Origin: DASRZM01 sp035686365
Lineage (GTDB): Bacteria > Pseudomonadota > Gammaproteobacteria > Xanthomonadales > Xanthomonadaceae
Direction: 5' to 3'
Assembly (NCBI GenBank): GCA_035686365.1
Contig: DASRZM010000104.1
Location: forward strand, 1-30,753
DNA length: 30,753 nucleotides
Below, in pieces: positions 1 through 10,581 of the stretch (position 1 is its first letter; each line of letters starts with the position of its first letter). The notes below the pieces were generated by a model. The model was not told the origin of the DNA. It did not search any database and worked only from the letters and a program-made list of their open reading frames with translations. The translations under genes and the position numbers were made by a program.

Positions 1-56
1 TCTCCGCCAGACACCAGACCGGCCCCGATCGGGGCCGTTCTGGTGTCTGGCGGAGA
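1..56. repeat. Long inverted repeat (hairpin), possible terminator
   Basis: Bases 1-18 are the exact reverse complement of 39-56. The inside is a further perfect palindrome (20-37, core GGCCCCGATCGGGGCC), with a single C/T mismatch between the two. The predicted stem is about 27 bp. The first nine bases (TCTCCGCCA) look like the 3' end of a tRNA cut off by the window edge, so the hairpin could be the terminator of an upstream tRNA gene. There is no T-run after it. Confidence 0.6.
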
Positions 57-78
57 GGCCCGCTCCAGTTCCGTTGCG

Positions 79-108
79 TTGACGCTGCAGGCGCCGTGCA
101 GGTAACAT
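79..108 (+). promoter_or_regulatory. Candidate sigma70 promoter of the tRNA cluster
   Basis: TTGACG (79-84) is followed after 18 bases by TAACAT (103-108). The -35 matches consensus at five of six positions and the -10 at four. A GC-rich stretch follows the -10, as is common at stable-RNA promoters. The first tRNA starts about 50 bases downstream. Confidence 0.5.
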
Positions 109-156
109 TCCGCGTCTTTCGGAGCGCCTCGGCAGAGGGCCGGAAGGGCAGATCGC

Positions 157-233
157 CGGGGTATAGCTCAGCCTGGTAGAGCGCCAGCTTTGGGAGCTGG
201 ATGTCGGGGGTTCGAATCCCTCTACCCCGACCA
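157..233 (+). tRNA. tRNA-Pro (TGG)
   Basis: A full cloverleaf can be drawn. The acceptor stem is CGGGGTA/TACCCCG, the anticodon stem CCAGC/GCTGG (184-188/196-200) with anticodon TGG at 191-193, and the T-loop is TTCGAAT. CCA is encoded at 231-233. It is the first of five closely spaced tRNAs. Confidence 0.96.
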
Positions 234-273
234 GGATGTCCCCGGGCGCGCCGGTCCGGGACACGGTCCCGAT

Positions 274-350
274 GCGCCCGTAGCTCAACCGGATAGAGCA
301 TCGGCCTTCTAAGCCGACGGTTACAGGTTCGAATCCTGTCGGGCGCGCCA
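274..350 (+). tRNA. tRNA-Arg (TCT)
   Basis: The acceptor stem GCGCCCG pairs with CGGGCGC. The anticodon stem TCGGC/GCCGA carries loop CTTCTAA, giving anticodon TCT (reads AGA/AGG). The T-loop is TTCGAAT and the CCA end is encoded. Confidence 0.96.
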
Positions 351-372
351 GAATCGAACGGATTTTTTTGCG

Positions 373-449
373 GTGGATGTAGCTCAGTCGGTTAGAGCAC
401 TGGATTGTGATTCCAGGGGTCGCGGGTTCGAATCCCGTCTTCCACCCCA
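373..449 (+). tRNA. tRNA-His (GTG)
   Basis: The anticodon stem CTGGA/TCCAG carries anticodon GTG. G372 immediately 5' provides the G(-1) expected of tRNA-His. The acceptor stem GTGGATG/CTTCCAC has one T378-T440 mismatch; the rest pairs. CCA is encoded at 447-449. Confidence 0.95.
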
Positions 450-511
450 GTTGCAGGTACGGCAAAATTGCCGTTCCGGATGCCGCGCCGACGCGGCGAT
501 GATGTTTCGGC

Positions 512-587
512 GGGCCGTTAGCTCAATTGGTAGAGCAGCGGACTCTTAATCCGTAGGTTCTAGGTTCGAGTCCTAGACGGCCCACCA
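512..587 (+). tRNA. tRNA-Lys (CTT)
   Basis: The acceptor stem GGGCCGT pairs with the 3' strand ending ACGGCCC. The anticodon stem 538-542/550-554 carries loop CTCTTAA with anticodon CTT at 545-547. CCA is encoded at 585-587. Confidence 0.95.
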
Positions 588-631
588 TCCCACTACCGCC
601 CAGTCTGGCGGGGACCCCGAAGCGGAATCGA

Positions 632-716
632 GCGAAAGTGGCGGAACTGGTAGACGCGCTGGATTTAGGATCCAGTGGGGCAACCCGTGAGAGTTCGAGT
701 CTCTCCTTTCGCACCA
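632..716 (+). tRNA. tRNA-Leu (TAG)
   Basis: This is a class II tRNA of 85 bases with a variable arm (around TGGGGCAACCCG). The anticodon stem CTGGA/TCCAG carries loop TTTAGGA, anticodon TAG. The acceptor stem is GCGAAAG/CTTTCGC and the CCA end is encoded. It is the last tRNA of the cluster. An imperfect hairpin (720-726 with 741-747) follows. Confidence 0.96.
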
Positions 717-801
717 TCCGGTCCCGTGTCCTGGGCCGGCCGGGACCGCGCCAGGCGCGCGGCGCGGGAGGCGGGCAAGCGCGGACAATGACGTGGCGAG
801 C

Positions 802-828
802 CTGATCGAGTCCAGGATGGACTGGATC
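802..828. repeat. 27-bp dispersed repeat, copy 1
   Basis: These 27 bases are the exact reverse complement of 15869-15895, about 15 kb away. The sequence is itself a nearly perfect hairpin (11-bp arms, one mismatch, TCC/GGA loop). It lies in the leader of the trigger factor gene, about 25 bases before the start codon. Confidence 0.7.
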
Positions 829-853
829 GGGCATTCCCAAGGCAGGAGCGATG

Positions 854-2158
854 ATGCAGGTTTCGGTGGAGAACGTCGGCAAGCTCGAGCGCAGGCTCAT
901 GGTCAGCGTCCCGGCTGACCGCCTGGACACGCAGGTGGAGAAGCGCCTGCGCGAACTCTCGCGCAGTGTGCGTCTGAAGGGCTTCCGCCCCGGCAAGGTG
1001 CCAGCCAAGGTGATCGAGCAGCGCTATGGCCGCCAGGTGCGGTCCGAGGCCCTGGGCGATCTCGTGCGCGAAACCTTCAACGAAGCGGTCCGGCAGGAAA
1101 ACCTGCGCCCGGCGGCGGCTCCGTCGATCGAGACCAGCGGTACGCCCGAGGACGGCGAGATCCGCTACGTCGCCACCTTCGAGGTCATGCCGGAAATCGG
1201 CGAGATCGACGTGACCAGCCTGAACATCATCAAGCCGCTGGCCTCCGTCGAGGACGCCGACATCGACGCGATGATCCAGACGCTGCGCTCCCAGCGGCGC
1301 AGCTTCGAGCCGGTCGAGCGCGAGGCGGCTGCCGGCGATCTGGTGCTGTTCGAGTCCGCCGCGGTGACCGCCGAGGGCCGTGTCCCGGCCGAAGGCAGCG
1401 AGCGCGCCGGCACGATCGTCGGGTCCAACGCCCTGTTCGCCGAGCTCGAGGCCAGGCTGATCGGGCTCCAGGCCGGAGACGAGCGCAGCTTCGAACTGAC
1501 CTTCCCGGCCGGCTATCGTGTCCAGGCGCTGGCAGGCAAGGCGGCGACGGTCGAGGTCAGGGTCGTGCGCGTGTCCGAGGCGACGCTTCCGGAGGTCGAC
1601 CAGGCCTTTCTGGAGAGCTTCGGCATCACCGAGGGCGGCATCGACAGGTTCCGACAGGAAGTCCGGGCCAACCTGGAACGCGAGCTGCGCGGCGCGTTGA
1701 TGGCGCGGCTGAAGTCGGAAGTCGCCGACAAGCTGCTGGCGGCGCACACGGAGCTGGAGTTCCCGGTCCGGATGATCGATCGCGAGGCCGAGGGGCTGGC
1801 GCGCGCGGCCGAACAGCAGGCCAAGGCGCGCGGGCAGGCCGAGGCGAAATTCGAACCGGCGGGCTTCCGCGAGGCCGCGCGCAAGCGCGTCGCCGCCGCG
1901 GTGCTGCTGGGCGAGATCGCCCGCCAGCACCAGATCCGGCTCGATCCGGCCCGCGTGGCCGACATGCTGGCCACCATTGCCTCGACCTACGAGGAGCCCG
2001 AGCAGGTCGTGGAGCTGTACCGCGCCGATGCCCAGCTGATGATGGGACTTGAAAGTCGGGTCCTGGAGGATCAGGTTATCGACTGGATCGCCGACCACGC
2101 GCAGCTGGAGACCCAGCAGCTGAGCTTCGACGAGGTCATGCGCCCCGGCACCGCCTGA
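854..2158 (+). CDS. tig: Trigger factor, ribosome-associated chaperone
   Basis: A cytosolic ATP-independent chaperone and peptidyl-prolyl isomerase that binds the ribosome exit tunnel and shields nascent chains. The protein is 434 residues, the usual length. The N-terminal domain contains the ribosome-binding signature GFRPGKVP at about residue 43. An FKBP-like domain follows at about 155-240, then a helical C-terminal chaperone domain. Two ATGs are adjacent (851, 854). I chose 854 because AGGAG at 844-848 then has normal spacing and the family begins MQVSVE. It opens the tig-clpP-clpX-lon block, and clpP follows after only 35 bases, so tig and clpP may share a transcript. The leader carries a dispersed hairpin repeat (802-828). 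Confidence 0.97.
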   Translation: MQVSVENVGKLERRLMVSVPADRLDTQVEKRLRELSRSVRLKGFRPGKVPAKVIEQRYGRQVRSEALGDLVRETFNEAVRQENLRPAAAPSIETSGTPEDGEIRYVATFEVMPEIGEIDVTSLNIIKPLASVEDADIDAMIQTLRSQRRSFEPVEREAAAGDLVLFESAAVTAEGRVPAEGSERAGTIVGSNALFAELEARLIGLQAGDERSFELTFPAGYRVQALAGKAATVEVRVVRVSEATLPEVDQAFLESFGITEGGIDRFRQEVRANLERELRGALMARLKSEVADKLLAAHTELEFPVRMIDREAEGLARAAEQQAKARGQAEAKFEPAGFREAARKRVAAAVLLGEIARQHQIRLDPARVADMLATIASTYEEPEQVVELYRADAQLMMGLESRVLEDQVIDWIADHAQLETQQLSFDEVMRPGTA

Positions 2159-2193
2159 GCGGTGCCGTCACCGAACCGGAACGGCGGGACGAA

Positions 2194-2817
2194 ATGAGCG
2201 ACATCAAGGCACTCAACCTGGTACCGATGGTGGTCGAACAGACCAGCCGCGGAGAGCGCGCCTACGACATCTACTCGCGCCTGCTCAAGGAGCGCGTGGT
2301 GTTCATGGTCGGCCCCATCGACGACTACATGGCCAACGTCGTGGTCGCCCAGCTTCTGTTCCTGGAGTCGGAGAACCCGGACAAGGACATCAACCTGTAC
2401 ATCAACAGCCCGGGCGGGTCGGTCACGGCCGGGCTGGCGATCTACGACACCATGCAGTTCGTCAAGGCCGACGTGAGCACGATCTGCGTCGGCCAGGCCG
2501 CCAGCATGGGAGCCCTGCTTCTGGCCGCCGGGGCCAAGGGCAAGCGCTACGCGCTGCCACACTCCAGGATGATGATCCACCAGCCGCTGGGCGGCTTCCA
2601 GGGCCAGGCTTCGGACATCGACATCCACGCCCGCGAGATCCTGGCGATCCGCGAGAGGCTGAACCGGATCCTGTCCGACCATACCGGCCAGGACATCGAG
2701 CAGGTCGCGCGCGATACCGATCGCGACCGCTTCATGAGTGCGACCGACGCCAAGGAGTACGGCCTCGTGGACTCGGTCCTGGATCGCCGCTCGGACGATA
2801 CCGTCAAGGCAGCCTAA
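2194..2817 (+). CDS. clpP: ATP-dependent Clp protease, proteolytic subunit
   Basis: A serine peptidase that forms the two-ring, 14-subunit proteolytic barrel, fed with unfolded substrates by ClpX or ClpA in the cytosol. The protein is 207 residues, as in E. coli. The catalytic triad is visible: Ser104 in GQAASMGA, His129 in MMIHQPLGG, and Asp178 in DTDRDRF. The hinge region after the handle is conserved. It follows tig and precedes clpX by 117 bases, with a small hairpin plus TTTT between them, so clpX may be partly separately expressed. Confidence 0.98.
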   Translation: MSDIKALNLVPMVVEQTSRGERAYDIYSRLLKERVVFMVGPIDDYMANVVVAQLLFLESENPDKDINLYINSPGGSVTAGLAIYDTMQFVKADVSTICVGQAASMGALLLAAGAKGKRYALPHSRMMIHQPLGGFQGQASDIDIHAREILAIRERLNRILSDHTGQDIEQVARDTDRDRFMSATDAKEYGLVDSVLDRRSDDTVKAA

Positions 2818-2819
2818 GC

Positions 2820-2839
2820 GGCTGATGCATCAGCCTTTT
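2820..2839 (+). terminator. Possible weak terminator/attenuator between clpP and clpX
   Basis: The perfect palindrome GGCTGATGCATCAGCC (2820-2835) is followed directly by TTTT. The stem is only 6 bp with a 4-base loop, so it is more likely a partial terminator or an mRNA stability element than a full stop. Confidence 0.35.
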
Positions 2840-2934
2840 CAGGAAACCCGCCGACTGCGGGTGGCGGCCCGTTTCGCGCTGTGGCCCTGTGCTATTCTCC
2901 GACCGCAGCGAGCAATGCCCCGGGGCAATCCAGG

Positions 2935-4218
<1,284 letters not shown>

Positions 4219-4294
4219 CCGTCGGCCGTCGGGTGCCGCCCGCGCGCGGCGCCGCGGCGGGCCGGCCCGGACGTTTGCATGGCGTGAATCGCCG

Positions 4295-4323
4295 CTTGCG
4301 TTCACGCTTCCTGCCCCCACATT
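4295..4323 (+). promoter_or_regulatory. Candidate sigma32 (heat-shock) promoter of lon
   Basis: CTTGCGT (4295-4301) is followed after 13 bases by CCCCACATT (4315-4323). The sigma32 consensus is CTTGAAA, 11-16 bases, CCCCATNT. The match and spacing are good, and lon is a classic sigma32 gene in Enterobacteria. The element lies about 50 bases before the lon start codon. Confidence 0.55.
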
Positions 4324-4375
4324 GGCTATCGTCTGACGGTGCGGATCCCGCCGCGCCGGCCTTCGGAGTGCTTCC

Positions 4376-6817
<2,442 letters not shown>

Positions 6818-6913
6818 GATTTCGAGCTGCTTGACCGGTTGCACGATTTATGCACGTGGGTTCGGGTCCGGGCAGATGTGCCTGAAACCCGCATGATTGC
6901 TTGAAAAATCGTG

Positions 6914-6942
6914 TTGCACGGTGTCCGGGGCGCTGGTATAAA
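6914..6942 (+). promoter_or_regulatory. Strong sigma70 promoter of hupB
   Basis: TTGCAC (6914-6919), a 17-base spacer, then TATAAA (6937-6942). Each hexamer matches consensus at five of six positions and the spacing is optimal. It implies a 5' leader of about 140 bases before hupB. Confidence 0.75.
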
Positions 6943-7091
6943 AGTCGGCACCGCAACGCCCACGGCGAGAATGCGAAGCGCGCTGCGGAATCGGCTGGGG
7001 GAACGGCGACCGGGGACGCACCGGAACCCGGTGTCGACGTTCCTGCCAGCGTACCGCGGGTTACTGAACTCGATTAGGGAGTGAGATTCGA

Positions 7092-7364
7092 ATGAACAAA
7101 GCCGATTTCATTACGGCGGTCTCAAAGCACGCAGACCTGTCCAAGGCCGATGCCGGCCGAGCCGTCGATGCAGTGATCGAAACGGTCAAGAAGGCGCTGA
7201 AGAAGGGAGATTCGGTTTCGCTGGTCGGGTTCGGGACGTTCACCGTGCGCAAGCGCGCCGCGCGTACCGGACGCAATCCACGAACCGGTCAGACCATCAA
7301 GATCAAGGCCTCGAAGAACCCGGCCTTCAAGGCTGGAAAAGCCCTCAAGGATGCCGTAAACTGA
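7092..7364 (+). CDS. hupB: DNA-binding protein HU-beta
   Basis: A small nucleoid-associated protein that binds and bends DNA as a dimer. It has 90 residues, the standard HU length. Features: N-terminal MNKADFI, the core GFGTFTVRKRAAR, the DNA-intercalating arm RNPRTGQ with its proline, and the C-terminal KNPAFKAGKALKDAVN. AGGGAG at 7076-7081 is the likely ribosome-binding site. It lies between lon and ppiD as in E. coli, but is separated from ppiD by two tRNA genes. It has its own strong promoter (6914-6942) and a long leader. Confidence 0.98.
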   Translation: MNKADFITAVSKHADLSKADAGRAVDAVIETVKKALKKGDSVSLVGFGTFTVRKRAARTGRNPRTGQTIKIKASKNPAFKAGKALKDAVN

Positions 7365-7370
7365 TCGCTT

Positions 7371-7395
7371 CGCCTGGGGCTTTTGCCCCGAGGCG
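7371..7395 (+). terminator. Hairpin after hupB, possible terminator
   Basis: CGCCTGGGGC, loop TTTT, GCCCCGAGGCG: a 10-bp GC-rich stem with one bulged G, directly after the hupB stop codon. No T-run follows, so intrinsic termination is uncertain. It may instead protect the hupB mRNA or mark processing before tRNA-Val. Confidence 0.4.
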
Positions 7396-7403
7396 TTCGC
7401 CCG

Positions 7404-7478
7404 GGGTGCTTAGCTCAGCGGTAGAGCATCGCCCTTACAAGGCGAGGGTCGGGGGTTCGAAACCCTCAGCACCCACCA
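7404..7478 (+). tRNA. tRNA-Val (TAC)
   Basis: The acceptor stem GGGTGCT pairs with AGCACCC. The anticodon stem TCGCC/GGCGA has loop CTTACAA, anticodon TAC. The T-loop is TTCGAAA and CCA is encoded at 7476-7478. It precedes tRNA-Asp by 19 bases. Confidence 0.96.
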
Positions 7479-7497
7479 GAACGCAGCGGTCGAACGC

Positions 7498-7574
7498 GGA
7501 GTGGTAGTTCAGTCGGTTAGAATACCGGCCTGTCACGCCGGGGGTCGCGGGTTCGAGTCCCGTCCACTCCGCCA
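7498..7574 (+). tRNA. tRNA-Asp (GTC)
   Basis: The acceptor stem GGAGTGG pairs with CCACTCC. The anticodon stem CCGGC/GCCGG has loop CTGTCAC, anticodon GTC. CCA is encoded at 7572-7574. A strong terminator follows directly. Confidence 0.96.
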
Positions 7575-7581
7575 ATACCCC

Positions 7582-7613
7582 GAGGGCGCCTGCGATGGCG
7601 CCCTCTTTTTTTT
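7582..7613 (+). terminator. Strong intrinsic terminator of the tRNA-Val/Asp unit
   Basis: The perfect 9-bp stem GAGGGCGCC/GGCGCCCTC (7582-7590/7597-7605) with a 6-base loop is followed by eight T residues. This is the clearest rho-independent terminator in the window. Confidence 0.92.
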
Positions 7614-7651
7614 ACGGAACCGCCGACGGGCGGCCGATTCGAGGTGCTGCC

Positions 7652-9568
7652 ATGTTGCAGAAGCTGCGCGAAAGGACCACCGGGTGGGTCGCGATCGTCA
7701 TCGTCGGCCTGATCGTGATCGCCTTTGCGTTCTTCGGTGTCGAGAACTACTTCCAGAGCCAGGCGACCACCCATGTCGCCAGGGTCGGCGACAGCGAGAT
7801 CGGGCAGGAAGAGTTCCGCCAGCGGTTCGAGCAGTACCGGCAGCAGATGCGCCAGATGATGGGCGACCGCTACGACGCACGCGCTCTTGCGCAGCCCGAG
7901 GTCAAGCGGCAGCTACTCGAGCAGATGATCGAAGAGCGCCTGGTGCGCGAGCAGGCGGCACGGCACGGGATGGTCGTCTCGCCGCAGCAGATGCAGAGCG
8001 AGATCGCCGGCATTGCAGCCTTCCAGGTCGACGGCCGGTTCGACGCCGATCGGTACCGGATGATCCTGGCAGGGCAGAACATGACGCCGAGCAGGTTCCA
8101 GGCGGAGGTCGTGCGGGACCTTGCCACCCGCACGCTTCCCAGCCAGCTGGTCGAGAGCGCGTTCGTGACCGAAGCCTACGTGGATGCCTACCTGCGCCTC
8201 CGCGACCAGCGCCGCGAATTCAGGTACGCCGTGATCCCGGCGCCCGAAGCCGGGGAGATCGGCGAGATCACCGATGCCGACCTGGAGGCATACCACCAGG
8301 AGAATGCCGACGAGTTCGTCCTGCCCGCGCAGGTGACGCTGGAGTACCTGCAGCTCTCGCCCGATTCCCTGCAGATACCGACCGAGGTCGACGAGGCAAC
8401 CCTGCTCGGGCGCTACGAGGAGCAGAAGGCGCGTTACGTGGAGCCCGAGGCGAGGCTGGCCTCGCACATCCTGGTCTCGGTGCCGGCCGATGCCGACGCC
8501 GATGCCGTCCAGGCGGCGCGCGAGCGCGCCGACGCCATCGCCGCGCAGGCGCGGGCCGCGGATGCGGACTTCTCCGCACTCGCGCGCGAGCACTCCCAGG
8601 ACCTGGGATCGCGCGCCGTCGGCGGCGAACTGGGCTGGATCGAGCGTGGCATGTTGGACGAGGCATTCGAGGCAGCCCTTTTCGGGCTCGAAACCGGCGC
8701 CGTGAGCGATCCGGTGAAGTCATCCGAGGGCTGGCATCTGATCCTCGTACAGGAAGTGCGTCAGCCGAGGGAGAAGTCGTTCGCAGACGTGCGCGCCGAA
8801 CTGGAGGCCGAGTACCTGGACAGCGAACGCGAGCGGTTGTTCTCCGACCTGTCCGGCCAACTGGTCGACATGGTCTACCGTGACCCCACCACCCTGGCCA
8901 CCGCCGCCGACGCACTGGATCTGCCGATCCAGCGCGTGGGGCCATTCAGCCAGGCCGGCGGCGCGGGGATCGCCGCGCAGCCGGCGGTGACGAGCGCCGC
9001 GTTTTCCGACGAGGTCCTGGTCGATCGCAGCGTGAGCGACCTGATCGAGCTGGACGACGGCAGCGTGGTCGTGATCCAGGTGGTCGAGCACCAGCCGCAG
9101 AGCACGCTGCCGCTGGATCAGGTCCGGAGCCTGGTCGAGGATTCGGTTCGCCGACAGCGCATCGAGGACCTGGGGCGTTCGCGGGCGCAGGAGGCACTGC
9201 AGGCACTGGAGTCGGGGGACATCGCTCTGGAGACGCTGGCGGGGGAACGCGGCTGGACGTTCGAGCAGGTGCAGGACGTGGGTCGCATGGGCCCGGTCGC
9301 CGAGCCCGGCGTACTTGCGGAGGCGTTCATCCTGGCGCCCACCGGGTCCGAAGGCGCCGGTGCCGGCAGCGCCGACCTGGGTGGCGGCCGTCATGCCCTG
9401 ATCGAGGTCATCGCCGTGCGCGACGGCGACCCCGCGGCGGTGGACCTGGCGCAGCGGCAGGCATTGCGCGAGCAGCTGGGCCGCCTGATCGGCGGGCTGG
9501 AGACACGGGCCTTCATCGAGGCCCTGCGCGACCAGATCGAGGTGACCGTCGTCGAGGAGCGGCTGTAG
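7652..9568 (+). CDS. ppiD: PpiD-type periplasmic chaperone/peptidyl-prolyl isomerase
   Basis: An inner-membrane-anchored periplasmic folding factor associated with outer-membrane protein biogenesis and the Sec translocon. The 638-residue protein starts MLQKLRERTTGW, with one transmembrane segment at about residues 12-30 (IVIVGLIVIAFAFFGV). It continues with a SurA-N-like region at about 40-170 and a parvulin (PPIC) domain at about 267-370 (LASHILVSV, then GGELGWI). The start at 7652 is supported by GAGGTG at 7641-7646. The frame is open upstream to 7595, but that stretch overlaps the tRNA terminator. hupB-ppiD order is as in E. coli. Confidence 0.93.
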   Translation: MLQKLRERTTGWVAIVIVGLIVIAFAFFGVENYFQSQATTHVARVGDSEIGQEEFRQRFEQYRQQMRQMMGDRYDARALAQPEVKRQLLEQMIEERLVREQAARHGMVVSPQQMQSEIAGIAAFQVDGRFDADRYRMILAGQNMTPSRFQAEVVRDLATRTLPSQLVESAFVTEAYVDAYLRLRDQRREFRYAVIPAPEAGEIGEITDADLEAYHQENADEFVLPAQVTLEYLQLSPDSLQIPTEVDEATLLGRYEEQKARYVEPEARLASHILVSVPADADADAVQAARERADAIAAQARAADADFSALAREHSQDLGSRAVGGELGWIERGMLDEAFEAALFGLETGAVSDPVKSSEGWHLILVQEVRQPREKSFADVRAELEAEYLDSERERLFSDLSGQLVDMVYRDPTTLATAADALDLPIQRVGPFSQAGGAGIAAQPAVTSAAFSDEVLVDRSVSDLIELDDGSVVVIQVVEHQPQSTLPLDQVRSLVEDSVRRQRIEDLGRSRAQEALQALESGDIALETLAGERGWTFEQVQDVGRMGPVAEPGVLAEAFILAPTGSEGAGAGSADLGGGRHALIEVIAVRDGDPAAVDLAQRQALREQLGRLIGGLETRAFIEALRDQIEVTVVEERL

Positions 9569-9693
9569 GGCTCGGGGAACCGTGAGCCCCTCCCGCGCTT
9601 CGCGCGCCGGGGATGGCGCCGGCGGATTGGGCGCCAGCGGCCCGGTCCGGAGCGTCCGGACGGGTCCAGGAGGGAGACCTGTCCAGGCCTGTC

Positions 9694-10485
9694 TCAGGCG
9701 CTGTCCAGGCCGGTCATGCCCAGGATGCTGTAGCCGGCATCGACGTAGGTGACCTCGCCGGTGATGCCGGCGGCCAGCTCCGAACACAGGAACGCGGCGA
9801 CATTGCCGACGTCATCGATGGTGACGCTGCGCCGCAATGGGGCGTTGGTCTCGACATGGTCGAGCATCTTGCGGAAATTGGAGATGCCCGCGGCAGCAAG
9901 CGTCTTGATCGGCCCGGCGGAGATGGCGTTCACGCGCGTGCCTTCCGGACCCAGGTTCAGGGCAAGGTATCGCACGCAGGCCTCCAGGCTGGCCTTGGCC
10001 AGGCCCATCACGTTGTAGCTCGCCAGCGCCCGCACCGAACCCAGGTAGCTCAGCGTCAGGATCGCGGCGTTGCGGTTGCCCATCATCGGGCGCGCGGCCT
10101 TGGCGAGCGCCGCCAGGCTGTAGCTCGAGATGTCGTGCGCGATCGCGAAGTTCTCGCGGCTGAGATTGTCCAGAAAGCCACCCTGGAGCGCCTCGCGCGG
10201 CGCGAAGCCGACCGAGTGCACCAGGATGTCGAGGCCGTCCCAGTGCCTGCGCAACTGATCGAACACCGCTTCGATCTGCGCGTCCTCCGCCACGTCGCAC
10301 GGAATCACGATGTCCGACCCGGTCTCGTCGGCCAGCGCCTGCACGCGCGAGCGCAGCTTCTCGTTCTGGTAGGTGTATGCGAGCTGGGCGCCCTCGCGGT
10401 GCATGGCCTCGGCGATGCCCGTTGCGATCGAACGTTGACTGGCGACACCGACGATCAGCGCGCGCCTTCCGGAAAGAAAACCCAT
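9694..10485 (-). CDS. fabI: Enoyl-[acyl-carrier-protein] reductase (NADH), FabI type
   Basis: It catalyses the last reduction of each fatty-acid elongation cycle, trans-2-enoyl-ACP to acyl-ACP. The 263-residue short-chain dehydrogenase-like protein begins MGFLSGRRALIVGVAS and has the catalytic Tyr-x6-Lys in YNVMGLAK. It also has the FabI signature NAISAGPIKTLAAAGI. This separates it from FabG, FabL and FabV types. GGAGG lies four bases before the ATG (10490-10494, minus strand). It is convergent with ppiD and 96 bases downstream of the lytic transglycosylase gene on the same strand. The C-terminal tail after VDAGYSILGM is short. Confidence 0.96.
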   Translation of the reverse strand: MGFLSGRRALIVGVASQRSIATGIAEAMHREGAQLAYTYQNEKLRSRVQALADETGSDIVIPCDVAEDAQIEAVFDQLRRHWDGLDILVHSVGFAPREALQGGFLDNLSRENFAIAHDISSYSLAALAKAARPMMGNRNAAILTLSYLGSVRALASYNVMGLAKASLEACVRYLALNLGPEGTRVNAISAGPIKTLAAAGISNFRKMLDHVETNAPLRRSVTIDDVGNVAAFLCSELAAGITGEVTYVDAGYSILGMTGLDSA

Positions 10486-10581
10486 GAAACCTCCGTTGCT
10501 GGGACCTGGAACCTGCGGTGGGCCGGCCGCCGGGGCAACCGCACCGTCGAGGCAAGGAAGGATAGTTTGCAGCCTGGGGGC

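Noticed and set aside
157..716. Integrated element or attachment site at the tRNA cluster
   Set aside because: There is no integrase gene and no duplicated tRNA 3' end downstream; all five tRNAs are followed by ordinary spacer and a core gene.
2881..2934. Upstream GTG start for clpX adding 18 residues
   Set aside because: The added residues have no similarity to ClpX, and the family starts directly before the zinc-binding domain.
7595..7651. Upstream start for ppiD
   Set aside because: It would begin inside the loop of the tRNA terminator hairpin. The ATG at 7652 has a Shine-Dalgarno sequence and gives the proper N-terminal membrane anchor.
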